From: Bombilactobacillus bombi
Lineage (GTDB): Bacteria > Bacillota > Bacilli > Lactobacillales > Lactobacillaceae
Direction: 5' to 3' (one strand)
NCBI RefSeq assembly: GCF_964340835.1
Contig: NZ_OZ204251.1
Length of the DNA stretch: 64,000 nt
Shown here: piece after piece, positions 35,619-42,865 of the stretch
Position numbering within the stretch: position 1 is the stretch's first letter
How the letters are laid out: each line of letters opens with the position of its first letter
Program-made: the position numbers and the translations under genes
Notes under the pieces: model-generated
What the model was told of the DNA's origin: nothing
What the model saw: only the letters and a program-made list of their open reading frames with translations
Databases searched by the model: none

Positions 35619-35969
35619 TCAAGCGGATTTATCTAAGGTGATTTGTATAAAATCACTGTAATTAGCAGCAATAGACGTACTAATTTGATAGCAACTATCC
35701 ATTAATGTAACGGCAGCCACAACTTGATCATGCTCTTTAATATCAGAATAATTGACTTGACATTCCAGATAACCACCCATTTCGTTGTTCATCTGTACTT
35801 GAGGCTGCACACCAGCCACATCCTGCAGAGAATTAATTGTTCCAATACTTATTGCTGAGACAGCTGAACAAACAATATCTTGTCCATAAGGACCAGATTG
35901 TGCATGACCAGTAATCTTAAAGCTACTAATATTTCCTTGCGGATTACATTTAAACACTGCTTTAATCAT
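35619..35969 (-). CDS. prp: Ribosomal-processing cysteine protease Prp
   Basis: Removes the N-terminal extension of L27, as shown for the Staphylococcus homologue. The 116 residues carry the catalytic His22 in TGHAQSGPYG and Cys34 in DIVCSAVSAI, with the glycine/proline loop between them. It is located between rplU and rpmA, the invariant order in bacteria whose L27 has the extension. No strong ribosome site is seen, so coupling to rplU is likely. Confidence 0.94.
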   Translation of the reverse strand: MIKAVFKCNPQGNISSFKITGHAQSGPYGQDIVCSAVSAISIGTINSLQDVAGVQPQVQMNNEMGGYLECQVNYSDIKEHDQVVAAVTLMDSCYQISTSIAANYSDFIQITLDKSA

Positions 35970-35975
35970 AAATTA

Positions 35976-36287
35976 TTATTTAACTTCGATACTTTTAATA
36001 ACAACTTTTGTATAAGGTTGACGATGTCCCTTTTTCTTGTGGGAATGCTTCTTAGGTTTGTATTTAAAAGTAACAACCTTTTTCTCACGGCCTTGTTTTT
36101 CAACAGTGCCGATAACTTTTGCACCTTCAATTGTTGGTGTGCCAATCGTAATTGAACGACTGCCTACTAACAATACTTGATCAAAAGTAACATCTTGACC
36201 TTCTTCGACGTCAAGTTTTTCTACAAAAATTGCTTTATTTTCTTCAACTTTATATTGCTTGCCGCCAGTTCTGATAACTGCGTACAT
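35976..36287 (-). CDS. rplU: 50S ribosomal protein L21
   Basis: A 103-residue 23S-rRNA-binding protein: MYAVIRTGGKQYKVEENKAI, GTVEKQGREKKVVTFKYKPKKHSHKKKGHRQPYT in outline (YKPKKHSHKKKGHRQPYT is the signature). A strong AGGTG site precedes ATG 36287. First gene of the rplU-prp-rpmA operon, with an autoregulatory-type leader upstream. Confidence 0.97.
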   Translation of the reverse strand: MYAVIRTGGKQYKVEENKAIFVEKLDVEEGQDVTFDQVLLVGSRSITIGTPTIEGAKVIGTVEKQGREKKVVTFKYKPKKHSHKKKGHRQPYTKVVIKSIEVK

Positions 36288-36377
36288 GTGTACACCTCCA
36301 TTCTTAGACTCGCCACATTAGGTGCTTACGCTTAAACCTAGCATGTGCGGTTGCAGCTGTGGGTTCACAATTACAAC
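36288..36377 (-). ncRNA. L21-type ribosomal protein leader
   Basis: Between promoter and rplU the minus-strand RNA contains CCGCACATGCTAGGTTTAAG and GCACCTAATGTGGCG, which pair (GCACAT/ATGTGG-type stem with TAGGT/ACCTA). This layout resembles the L21 leader family of low-GC Gram-positives, an autoregulatory element. Assigned from position and visible pairing. Confidence 0.7.
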
Positions 36378-36383
36378 TGTTTA

Positions 36384-36412
36384 ATCATACAAAAAAAATC
36401 TACCCTAGTCAA
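36384..36412 (-). promoter_or_regulatory. Predicted sigma-A promoter of rplU-prp-rpmA
   Basis: TTGACT (36407-36412), 17-base spacer, TATGAT (36384-36389) on the minus strand. Confidence 0.72.
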
Positions 36413-36417
36413 TAGTT

Positions 36418-36654
36418 TTATTCAATAAACTGATAATGAACCAAATTGTGTAAATCAAACAAATTATTATTGCTATCCGTAAATGTGCCATTCTTTTCAC
36501 GTAATTGTTGCTTTAAATTGTCAATGGCAACTTGGTCATCGGCATAAACTGGAATTTGCAAAACTCGTCCATCAGAAAAAGTTACTTGAGCATAAATTTT
36601 TTTGCGATTAAGACGGCTCTTTTTTATCATTTGCTTCATAGTTTTTTTCTTCAT
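36418..36654 (-). CDS. Small hypothetical protein, basic N-terminus
   Basis: Not recognised. From ATG 36654 it has 78 residues: a very basic N-terminus (MKKKTMKQMIKKSRLNRKK), then a predicted beta-rich segment (YAQVTFSDGRVLQIPVYADD) and a mixed C-terminus. It has no cysteine, signal peptide or membrane segment. A good promoter (36676-36704) and AGGTGG site support expression. It lies immediately upstream of the rplU promoter and could be a nucleic-acid-binding or ribosome-associated protein; that is speculation from charge alone. Confidence 0.65.
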   Translation of the reverse strand: MKKKTMKQMIKKSRLNRKKIYAQVTFSDGRVLQIPVYADDQVAIDNLKQQLREKNGTFTDSNNNLFDLHNLVHYQFIE

Positions 36655-36675
36655 AAGAATAATTACCACCTAAAT

Positions 36676-36704
36676 AATTTATCAATATTACTATTGTAAT
36701 GCAA
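36676..36704 (-). promoter_or_regulatory. Predicted sigma-A promoter of the small basic protein
   Basis: TTGCAT (36699-36704), 17-base spacer, TAAATT (36676-36681) on the minus strand. Confidence 0.5.
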
Positions 36705-36729
36705 TTTGTTACGGATAACTACTAATATT

Positions 36730-36918
36730 TTACCATTGTTCGTGATTCCATAAATGACCATCAATTTCAGCTTGAATTTGTTGCATTCGTGATTGTTGTT
36801 GTTTAACTGTGGTTTTTAAACCGTACCAAAAAGCACGCTTTTCATAACTTGTTTCCGTATCTATGAGTTGCTCTAATTGGTTAATTAGCCATTCACTTTG
36901 ACTATTCAAGGGTATCAT
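36730..36918 (-). CDS. Small hypothetical helical protein
   Basis: Not recognised. A 62-residue soluble, helical protein: SEWLINQLEQLIDTETSYEK, then RAFWYGLKTTVKQQQ and a tryptophan near the C-terminus (HLWNHEQW). ATG 36918 lies inside the 3' end of the oxidoreductase gene (17-base overlap), so it is probably translationally coupled to it. Coding is supported by the overlap and the composition; no function can be given. Confidence 0.6.
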   Translation of the reverse strand: MIPLNSQSEWLINQLEQLIDTETSYEKRAFWYGLKTTVKQQQSRMQQIQAEIDGHLWNHEQW

Positions 36919-37579
36919 CCTCGTCTTGTTTAATTAAATTTAAGGTAGTTTGCGCATTATCTAACTCTTGTGTAATCTGAGAAAAGGTTGCTTTAATCAA
37001 ATTTTTATTATCATTATCAGCTAAATGATGTTGAGTAAAATATTGTAAATACCATTGACTGCGATTTTCTAGCGAATCTGGAAATTGTTGACTTAAATAC
37101 CGTTGATAATCCATCAATAATTGGAGTTGTGCTGTTTCTGTAAGATAATAAAATTGGTAAATTGCAAATATCGGTAAAAATTTCATTTGGGCTTGTCGCG
37201 CCAGCACTTGATAAGGCGTTAAAATCTGATCTAATGTATACCCTACTGCACCGCCGGTTTTAAATGCTTTAGCTGGTTGACCTGTGGTTACTACTATACC
37301 TAATTCTTTACCACTTAATGATGTTTGTAAAAATTTATTTGATAAAATTTTAGTTTGCCAATTAATTAGAGAAGCAGGAGCTGTATACCAATACATCGGA
37401 AATTGAAAAATTATACGCTGAGCATCTACTAATAGTTGACGTTCTTTAGCAATCGAAAATGTAACTAACTCATCCAAATGATGCCAGTCAGCTTGTACTA
37501 ATTCTGCTCCCCGTTTTAAGAATTGTTCGGTTGAAGAGTTATCAATCTGCGGATGCGCTACAATAATTAAAGTTTTGAT
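36902..37579 (-). CDS. NAD(P)H-dependent flavodoxin-fold oxidoreductase, probable ATC start
   Basis: Flavodoxin-like quinone/NAD(P)H reductase of the KefF/MdaB/YheR type, binding FMN or FAD. Visible motifs: TLIIVAHPQIDNSSTEQF (nucleotide/phosphate loop), FQFPMYWYTAPASLINWQ, and GIVVTTGQPAKAFKTGGAVGY. The expected N-terminus MKTLIIVAHP reads ATC-AAA-ACT here, with ATC at 37577-37579 ten bases after a clear AAGGAG (37590-37595). The only standard start upstream is TTG 37636, which sits at the predicted transcription start with no ribosome site. I therefore propose initiation at ATC, or a recently mutated ATG. Confidence 0.75.
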   Translation of the reverse strand: MKTLIIVAHPQIDNSSTEQFLKRGAELVQADWHHLDELVTFSIAKERQLLVDAQRIIFQFPMYWYTAPASLINWQTKILSNKFLQTSLSGKELGIVVTTGQPAKAFKTGGAVGYTLDQILTPYQVLARQAQMKFLPIFAIYQFYYLTETAQLQLLMDYQRYLSQQFPDSLENRSQWYLQYFTQHHLADNDNKNLIKATFSQITQELDNAQTTLNLIKQDEDDTLE

Positions 37580-37643
37580 ATTATCAATTCTCCTTATATT
37601 AATGATATTACTATTATCTATTTTAGTCTGGAGCAATGCAAGA

Positions 37644-37652
37644 ATTATAGCA
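37644..37652 (-). promoter_or_regulatory. Extended -10 promoter of the oxidoreductase
   Basis: TGCTATAAT on the minus strand, a perfect extended -10. Transcription would begin near 37637, which makes a TTG start at 37636 unlikely. Confidence 0.6.
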
Positions 37653-37797
37653 GCTGTTTCAACTAACCGCTATTCGTCTATTAATTTATAAAATGGTAAA
37701 ATAGTATTCAATTGGAGGACTTTTATTATATAGCTAGAGCATAGAAGCTCCATAATGAAAGCGTTAAAATCATTCATATTATTGCTTGGAGGAAAAA

Positions 37798-38886
37798 ATG
37801 AGAACTTTTCATACAAAACATAAGCAAACAACACCACCAAATAATTATTCTAATTATCAAAATCCAGTTAATATTTTGCCTCAAAATAATATTAAACCGC
37901 AACCACTTAATCAACCAATATTCAAAAAATATAATGGATATTTTGAATCGGGGCAATTAAATACTTTAAATCAAGCGGATACTTTTTCATATAAACGAAT
38001 TTGGTTAACTACAATTGATTATTTAATTATTATTATTGGATTAATTGGGTTAATAGCCTCAATCTGGGTGCCTATAGTTTGTCTACTAATTTTAGCCTTA
38101 CGTTATTTTGGCATTATTAATTCATTACTGATTCAAGTCAATAATAAAAAAATAAAAATAACCAAAGATGATTATGCTAGATTGCTGTATAAAAAACCTC
38201 TGCTTAAACAAACACCAAGTACTATTAACAAAGTGGATATTCAATTGAGTAAAGACATTTCAATATGTCAGAATTCAAGCTTTGTTAATGGCACCAAAAT
38301 GCAACAACTTTATGATAATCGCATCATTTTTGATAGAGATAATCCTATTTATTATTATCTTCAAGGTGTATCTTTTGAGCCAAAATTTAAAGAAGAATAC
38401 GTTACCTCAACCACTGGTACAACTAAAGACAACAAACGTACTGTAACCAAACGAAAAGGCAAAGCTGGTAGAACAGCAGCGGGTGGTGTTTTTGGAAAAA
38501 TGCTTGGTGGTAATACTGGTGCATTAATCGGTACTGCAGCAGGACTAAATTCGGGCGGCAAAACAACTTCTCAAAATAGTGGCGGTGAAAAATATAATGA
38601 ACAGACAATCATCTCTACAAGGCAAGTAGAAATAACATCGTATGCTTATATTAGTTTGTATAACATCAATACAAAACAATTTGGTCAAATAGTAATTTTA
38701 GCAAAAACAGCAGATTTTGCTGTACTTAAAAAATTTAAAATTTATCATATAGAAAACAAGCACGTTGTAAATAACAAACCAATCTCACAAGAAAATCTGC
38801 AATTATTACAACAGTTAGCGCAATTGCGTAATCAAGGGATAATTTCTCCCGAAGAATTTGAAATGAAAAAACAACAGCTTTTATAG
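37798..38886 (+). CDS. Membrane protein with glycine-rich segment and C-terminal SHOCT domain
   Basis: Function unknown. The 362 residues read as: an N/Q/P-rich cytoplasmic-type N-terminus (1-66), two close hydrophobic segments (about 72-90 and 91-108) likely forming a hairpin, a mixed domain, a basic patch (RTVTKRKGKAGR) leading into a glycine-zipper-like stretch (about 227-253, GGVFGKMLGGNTGALIG), and a terminal SHOCT helix pair (LQQLAQLRNQGIISPEEFE). SHOCT domains often end membrane-associated proteins, and glycine zippers can insert in or oligomerise at membranes. ATG 37798 follows GGAGG. It is one of the few plus-strand genes, next to an integrase remnant. Confidence 0.8.
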   Translation: MRTFHTKHKQTTPPNNYSNYQNPVNILPQNNIKPQPLNQPIFKKYNGYFESGQLNTLNQADTFSYKRIWLTTIDYLIIIIGLIGLIASIWVPIVCLLILALRYFGIINSLLIQVNNKKIKITKDDYARLLYKKPLLKQTPSTINKVDIQLSKDISICQNSSFVNGTKMQQLYDNRIIFDRDNPIYYYLQGVSFEPKFKEEYVTSTTGTTKDNKRTVTKRKGKAGRTAAGGVFGKMLGGNTGALIGTAAGLNSGGKTTSQNSGGEKYNEQTIISTRQVEITSYAYISLYNINTKQFGQIVILAKTADFAVLKKFKIYHIENKHVVNNKPISQENLQLLQQLAQLRNQGIISPEEFEMKKQQLL

Positions 38887-38977
38887 CGCAATAAAAATAT
38901 AAAGTACGACTTTTTAATATCTAGTTAGTCCAAATACTGAAGACTATAAAAGCTGTACATATTATTGGAGGAGTAAT

Positions 38978-39463
38978 GTGGAAAAATACAAAAACAAAAC
39001 TACTATTTTTACTCTGCTAATGGTTGCTGTAATTTTTTTAATTGCTGGAATTATGATATTCAAACGAACACAAACAATTAAAAAATACATGCTTCCGGCT
39101 TTTAATTCGACAAAGTCTGAAATATTGATCAGCAGTCAGGTTGATAAGGCTAATCAAAAACAGGAGGATGCCTTTATTGATTTTGGAGAATCTGCCGTAG
39201 AACTAGAGGATGGAGAAAAAAATTGGGATGATTTTGATATAAAGTCAATTTGGGTCAAAAAGTTAAAACATAAGGGTGAATATTTCATTGAATTTGTTGC
39301 TAAATCTAATGTGAGCTCTTTGTTCAAACCTAGCTTTAAAACATCCGTCAAAATGACAATTAAAAATCCAGATATTAGAAAATCGTCAAAGTTCACTGTT
39401 CACTATTACGATTCAGATTTTTCTAAAGTAAATGATAGTTACGACGGCTCAGACGACGAATAA
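38978..39463 (+). CDS. Hypothetical single-pass extracytoplasmic protein
   Basis: Not recognised. The 161 residues have an N-terminal membrane anchor (about 8-28, TIFTLLMVAVIFLIAGIMIF) and an outward-facing acidic domain with FIDFGESAVELEDGEKNWDD, a beta-rich core and the acidic tail YDGSDDE. No lipobox or cleavage site is evident. The start is GTG 38978, six bases after GGAGG; an ATG overlapping it is out of frame. It follows the SHOCT protein by 91 bases on the same strand and may act with it. Confidence 0.75.
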   Translation: MEKYKNKTTIFTLLMVAVIFLIAGIMIFKRTQTIKKYMLPAFNSTKSEILISSQVDKANQKQEDAFIDFGESAVELEDGEKNWDDFDIKSIWVKKLKHKGEYFIEFVAKSNVSSLFKPSFKTSVKMTIKNPDIRKSSKFTVHYYDSDFSKVNDSYDGSDDE

Positions 39464-39477
39464 TACACATAAAAAGC

Positions 39478-39571
39478 CACATCCCCCACCGACCAAAGCT
39501 CGGGATGTGACTACCGCGAAAAACTACATAGAGTATGCCTTTTCGCGTACTCAATTTTAGCGAAAATTGAG
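39478..39571 (+). promoter_or_regulatory. Structured leader of the integrase remnant
   Basis: Successive inverted repeats: CACATCCC/GGGATGTG (39478-39509), a CGCGAAAA/TTTTCGCG pair, and CTCAATTTT/AAAATTGAG (39550-39571), the last running into the GAGGTG ribosome site of the integrase. Such a fold could mask translation; this is inferred from pairing alone. Confidence 0.6.
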
Positions 39572-39581
39572 GTGATTATCA

Positions 39582-40722
39582 ATGACACAAATATTTAAAC
39601 GTGACAAAAAATAGTGCTACCACATTGGATATAGAGATAAATTGAGCAATAAGCCGCCTACAAGCAAATTTTTTGATAAAAAACATGATACAGTTGAGCA
39701 AGCTACAATAGCAGAATCTTAAAAAAATACAACTAATCTTTCAAAAAAGAAACTATTACGTTTTACGAGCATTTTAGCGATTGGATAAAAACTTATAAAA
39801 CCGGTCGTTTTACCCGCAATAACGAGCTACGATACGTTTAAACGACGAAATTGATACATGATTTTTTTGGGAACACACTGTTAAAAGATGTTACACGTTC
39901 TGACTATCAAAAATTCATTGATGATTACGCTAATAGTAGCAGAAAAAACGTACCTCGCTCAAAAAAATCCGTGGTAAGGATTAACCGGTTATATTCATGT
40001 AGCAGTTGCAGATGCTCAGGAAGAAAAAATAGTTGGTTTTACTAGAAAAGTAGTAATTAATGGATCTAAACCAAAATCAAACGAGCATAAATACTTAGAA
40101 CTGGACGAAGCTTCAAAACTCAAAAAATACGCATATGAGCATCTTTCACTCAAAGCAGTATCATTTTACGAAATATTATTTGCATTAGCCACAGGTTGTC
40201 GCTATGGCGAAATAGTTGGACTCACGTGGCCAGATGTCGATTTTGAATCTAAAACTGTCTCAATCAATAAAACTTACGATTACGTAACACGCTCTGGGTT
40301 TAAACCGACAAAAACTAAAAGCTCAGTTCGAAATATTTCAATTTATACACAGACAGTAGAACTTTTGCAACAGCTGAAGCGAGAACAAACTAAAACATTT
40401 TTTAGGCAAAGATTCCGCAACGAAAAACAACTAGTATTTTTGAACAACAGGCACTACATAGTAACTAATAATGGTGCTAACAAAGTACTTGAATCAGCGT
40501 TGAAAAGTCCTGAGGTTAATGCAAAAAAATGTTATCACCTTTCACGGATTGCGACACACTCACGCTTCAATTTTGATTAGCCAAGGCGTCGGCGTCGATT
40601 ATATTTCCGAAAGGCTTGGCCACACAGATACTAGCATAACCTTAAGAGTTTACGTCCATTTGTTAAAAGACAAGCGGGACAAAGATAATCAAAAAGCTCT
40701 TAAGGCTATCAGTGAAATTTGA
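39582..40722 (+). pseudogene. int: Phage-type tyrosine recombinase (integrase), decayed
   Basis: Remnant of a roughly 380-residue phage integrase. ATG 39582 has a good GAGGTG site, but TAG interrupts at 39612 and TAA at 39720. Further frame changes affect the SAM-like core-binding domain (KETITFYEHFSDWIKTYKTG, HDFFGNTLLKDVTRSDYQKF). The catalytic domain is readable: ATGCRYGEIVGLTW (first Arg), then after a 1-base shift in an A7 run (40523-40529) HGLRHTHASIL, RLGHTD and the terminal YVHLL tyrosine. It ends next to a terminator, arm-type repeats and tRNA-Arg, the usual phage layout. Not functional as it stands. Confidence 0.92.
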
Positions 40723-40752
40723 AGTGCACACAGTTAAATGTGCACTTTTTTA
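40722..40752 (+). terminator. Terminator of the integrase remnant
   Basis: AAGTGCAC / GTGCACTT stem (40722-40747) followed by a T-run. The GTGCAC core recurs in the nearby direct repeats. Confidence 0.88.
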
Positions 40753-40763
40753 TTGCTCTCCAA

Positions 40764-40908
40764 AAGCCCATAATATCAACGTTTTACAAGTCTGATTTAG
40801 TGCACCAAAAGTGCACCAAAACTAAAATTTTTAATAAATTGCACCAAAAGTGCACCAAATTTTGTTTTACTTCAACATGGGTGTAAGCCCCATTGTATCA
40901 ACGTTTCA
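40764..40908. repeat. Imperfect direct repeats flanking the integrase arm region
   Basis: AAGCCCATAATATCAACGTT at 40764 and AAGCCCCATTGTATCAACGT at 40885 are near-copies of about 23 bases separated by 121 bases. Paired repeats of this kind next to a phage integrase fit recombinase or excisionase binding sites, or an old attachment-site duplication. Inferred role. Confidence 0.6.
40800..40860. repeat. Two tandem pairs of GTGCACCAAAA (integrase arm-type sites)
   Basis: An 11-base unit occurs at 40800, 40811, 40839 (first base T) and 40850. The 20 bases TGCACCAAAAGTGCACCAAA are therefore repeated exactly at 40801-40820 and 40840-40859. Tandem short repeats beside a phage integrase gene are typical arm-binding sites. 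Confidence 0.75.
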
Positions 40909-40917
40909 AAGCAAAGT

Positions 40918-40946
40918 AAAAACCACAACTCTTTAGTTGAGTTGTG
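40918..40946 (-). terminator. Terminator after tRNA-Arg
   Basis: CACAACTC / GAGTTGTG stem (40924-40946), followed on the minus strand by a five-base T-run. Confidence 0.8.
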
Positions 40947-40963
40947 ATTAAATATCGCTTAAA

Positions 40964-41037
40964 TGTCGCAGGTGAGATTCGAACTCACGACCTACGGTTT
41001 AGAAGACCGTTGCTCTATCCAGCTGAGCCACTGCGAC
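40964..41037 (-). tRNA. tRNA-Arg (anticodon TCT)
   Basis: A 74-base cloverleaf: acceptor GTCGCAG/CTGCGAC, D-arm GCTC/GAGC, anticodon stem ACGGT/ACCGT with loop CTTCTAA (TCT, reading AGA), T-arm GTGAG TTCGAAT CTCAC, discriminator A. CCA is not encoded. It has a strong promoter of its own. Its 3' end faces the integrase remnant, the classic attachment position for such elements. Confidence 0.96.
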
Positions 41038-41048
41038 AAACAAATACT

Positions 41049-41078
41049 ATTATAAAAAAATCAAATAGCATTTGTCAA
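41049..41078 (-). promoter_or_regulatory. Strong promoter of tRNA-Arg
   Basis: TTGACA (41073-41078), 18-base spacer, TATAAT (41049-41054): both hexamers match consensus exactly. Confidence 0.8.
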
Positions 41079-41085
41079 CAATAAT

Positions 41086-42426
41086 TTAAAATCGCTTCAA
41101 ATATTGATCTCTTTCCCACTCCGAAACAGTCTGACGATACGCAGCCCATTCTAATTCACGAGAATCTACAAAACTTTTATATAAATGTTCACCCATAGAA
41201 TTGATTACTATAGGGTCCTTTTTCAAGGCCTTAATTGCATTGTGCAAAGTAGAGGGCAAATCATAAATTTTATTAGCTTGTCTTTCCGCTTCGCTCATTG
41301 TGTAAATATTACGATTAACAGGAGCTACAGGTGCTTTTTGTTCCTTAATACCTTCTAATCCACAATCCAAAATAGCTGCAATCGCTAAATATGGATTAGC
41401 CGTTGGATCAACACTTCGCATTTCCAAACGAGTACCGTTTTTGCGCGCCATAGGAATACGAATTAATGGTGAGCGATTTTTACCCGACCAAGCAATGTGA
41501 ACGGGTGCTTCAAAACCTGGAACCAAACGTTTATAAGAATTTACCGTCGGATTATTAATGGCTGTTAAACCGCGCGCATGTTCCATCAATCCATTCAAGA
41601 AATACATCATGGTTTCAGATAATTGATTATCTGTATTTGGATCATAAAAGACATTACCATCTTTATTAAATAAGGACATATTGATATGCATCCCTGAGCC
41701 GTTAATACCTTCTAATGGTTTCGGCATAAAAGTAGCATGCAATCCATGTTTACGTGCCACTGTTCGAACAACTAACTTGAAGGTCTGAATATTATCAGCA
41801 GCAGCAATAGCATCAGTATATTTAAAATCAATTTCATGTTGACCTGGAGCAACTTCATGGTGACTAGCTTCAACTTCAAATCCCATTTTCTCTAATTCTA
41901 GAACAATATCGCGGCGACAATTTTCCCCTAAATCGACAGGTTCAAAATCAAAGTAGCCTCCATTATCATTAAGGTCTAATGTCGGTTGCCCTTTTTCGTC
42001 TAACTTAAACAAAAAGAATTCCGGCTCTGGACCAATATTAAAGGTTGTAAAACCTGCTCGGTGCATTTTATCGACTACTCGCCGCAGATTATTACGCGGA
42101 TCACCTGCAAATTCCTTACCGTCAGCGGTATGAATATCACAAATTAAGCGGGCCACCTTACCATGTTCGGCACTCCAAGGAAAAATCAGCCACGTATTCA
42201 AATCAGGATAAAGCAACATATCACTTTCTTCTATTCGTACAAAGCCATCAATCGAAGAACCATCCAAAGTTGCTTTGTTGGCTAAAACTTTATCTAATTG
42301 ATCAATTGGTAATTCAACATTTTTGAGAACTCCATTAATATCAGTAAACATTAGTCGTAAAAATGCAACATCTTCTTCTTGAGCAATTTTACGAATATCA
42401 TCAGCTGTATACTTGGAAGTGGCCAT
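41086..42426 (-). CDS. glnA: Glutamine synthetase, type I
   Basis: Makes glutamine from glutamate, ammonia and ATP. The 446 residues match the short Gram-positive GSI-alpha form: N-terminal beta-grasp (VAFLRLMFTDINGVLKNVE), EPEFFLF, HHEVAPGQHEIDFKY, NGSGMHINMSL, the NNPTVNSYKRLVPGFEAP loop and RIPMARKNGTRLE. No adenylylation tyrosine region of the GSI-beta type is evident. GAGGAG precedes ATG 42426. It is the second gene of glnRA and presumably feedback-regulates GlnR. Confidence 0.97.
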   Translation of the reverse strand: MATSKYTADDIRKIAQEEDVAFLRLMFTDINGVLKNVELPIDQLDKVLANKATLDGSSIDGFVRIEESDMLLYPDLNTWLIFPWSAEHGKVARLICDIHTADGKEFAGDPRNNLRRVVDKMHRAGFTTFNIGPEPEFFLFKLDEKGQPTLDLNDNGGYFDFEPVDLGENCRRDIVLELEKMGFEVEASHHEVAPGQHEIDFKYTDAIAAADNIQTFKLVVRTVARKHGLHATFMPKPLEGINGSGMHINMSLFNKDGNVFYDPNTDNQLSETMMYFLNGLMEHARGLTAINNPTVNSYKRLVPGFEAPVHIAWSGKNRSPLIRIPMARKNGTRLEMRSVDPTANPYLAIAAILDCGLEGIKEQKAPVAPVNRNIYTMSEAERQANKIYDLPSTLHNAIKALKKDPIVINSMGEHLYKSFVDSRELEWAAYRQTVSEWERDQYLKRF

Positions 42427-42443
42427 GAAATATTATCTCCTCA

Positions 42444-42806
42444 TCAATATAAATTATTTGAGTCATGAATGTTCCAGCGTCCGATTTGTAACATTTCTTT
42501 ACTAAAGATCTTGCGAGCAGCTGTATCACTAACTTCTGCATTTTCTTGATCAGCAATTGGCGATTGCTTAAGCATTACCCGTTTAACCTCGGCCATTGTC
42601 ATTCCAGAACTCAGATAATCTTTAATATCCAATAAGCAATCAATATCATTTAAGGAATATAAGCGTTGATTACCCTTGCTCCGTTTAGGATGAACCAAAT
42701 CAAACTGTTCATAATAACGTAATTGGCGAGGTGAAAGGCCTGTTAACTTGGAAATCGAACTAACTGGTAAAATAGCCATATTTTTGCGGATTTGTTTTTC
42801 ATTCAT
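42444..42806 (-). CDS. glnR: MerR-family nitrogen regulator GlnR
   Basis: Represses nitrogen-assimilation genes under nitrogen excess, activated by feedback-inhibited glutamine synthetase. The 120 residues carry the MerR helix-turn-helix and wing (PVSSISKLTGLSPRQLRYYE, KRSKGNQRLYSLNDID) and a short C-terminal tail typical of GlnR, which senses GlnA. GAGG precedes ATG 42806. A GlnR-type operator lies upstream, consistent with autoregulation of glnRA. Confidence 0.95.
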   Translation of the reverse strand: MNEKQIRKNMAILPVSSISKLTGLSPRQLRYYEQFDLVHPKRSKGNQRLYSLNDIDCLLDIKDYLSSGMTMAEVKRVMLKQSPIADQENAEVSDTAARKIFSKEMLQIGRWNIHDSNNLY

Positions 42807-42829
42807 ATTCTAACCTCAAACATAGCACT

Positions 42830-42858
42830 AATATAACAATTAAAAATTTAAGCGTCAA
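42830..42858 (-). promoter_or_regulatory. Predicted sigma-A promoter of glnRA
   Basis: TTGACG (42853-42858), 17-base spacer, TATATT (42830-42835) on the minus strand. Confidence 0.65.
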
Positions 42859-42865
42859 TATTTGA

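Noticed and set aside
37755..37823. Short frame (22 codons, ATG 37755) overlapping the SHOCT protein start
   Set aside because: No ribosome site before it; the GGAGG serves the longer gene. A leader-peptide role cannot be excluded but is unsupported.
40964..41037. A second, partial tRNA-Arg copy marking the far attachment site
   Set aside because: I looked for the 3' motif GTTCGAATCTCAC across the accessory stretch and saw none; the far end of any element cannot be placed.
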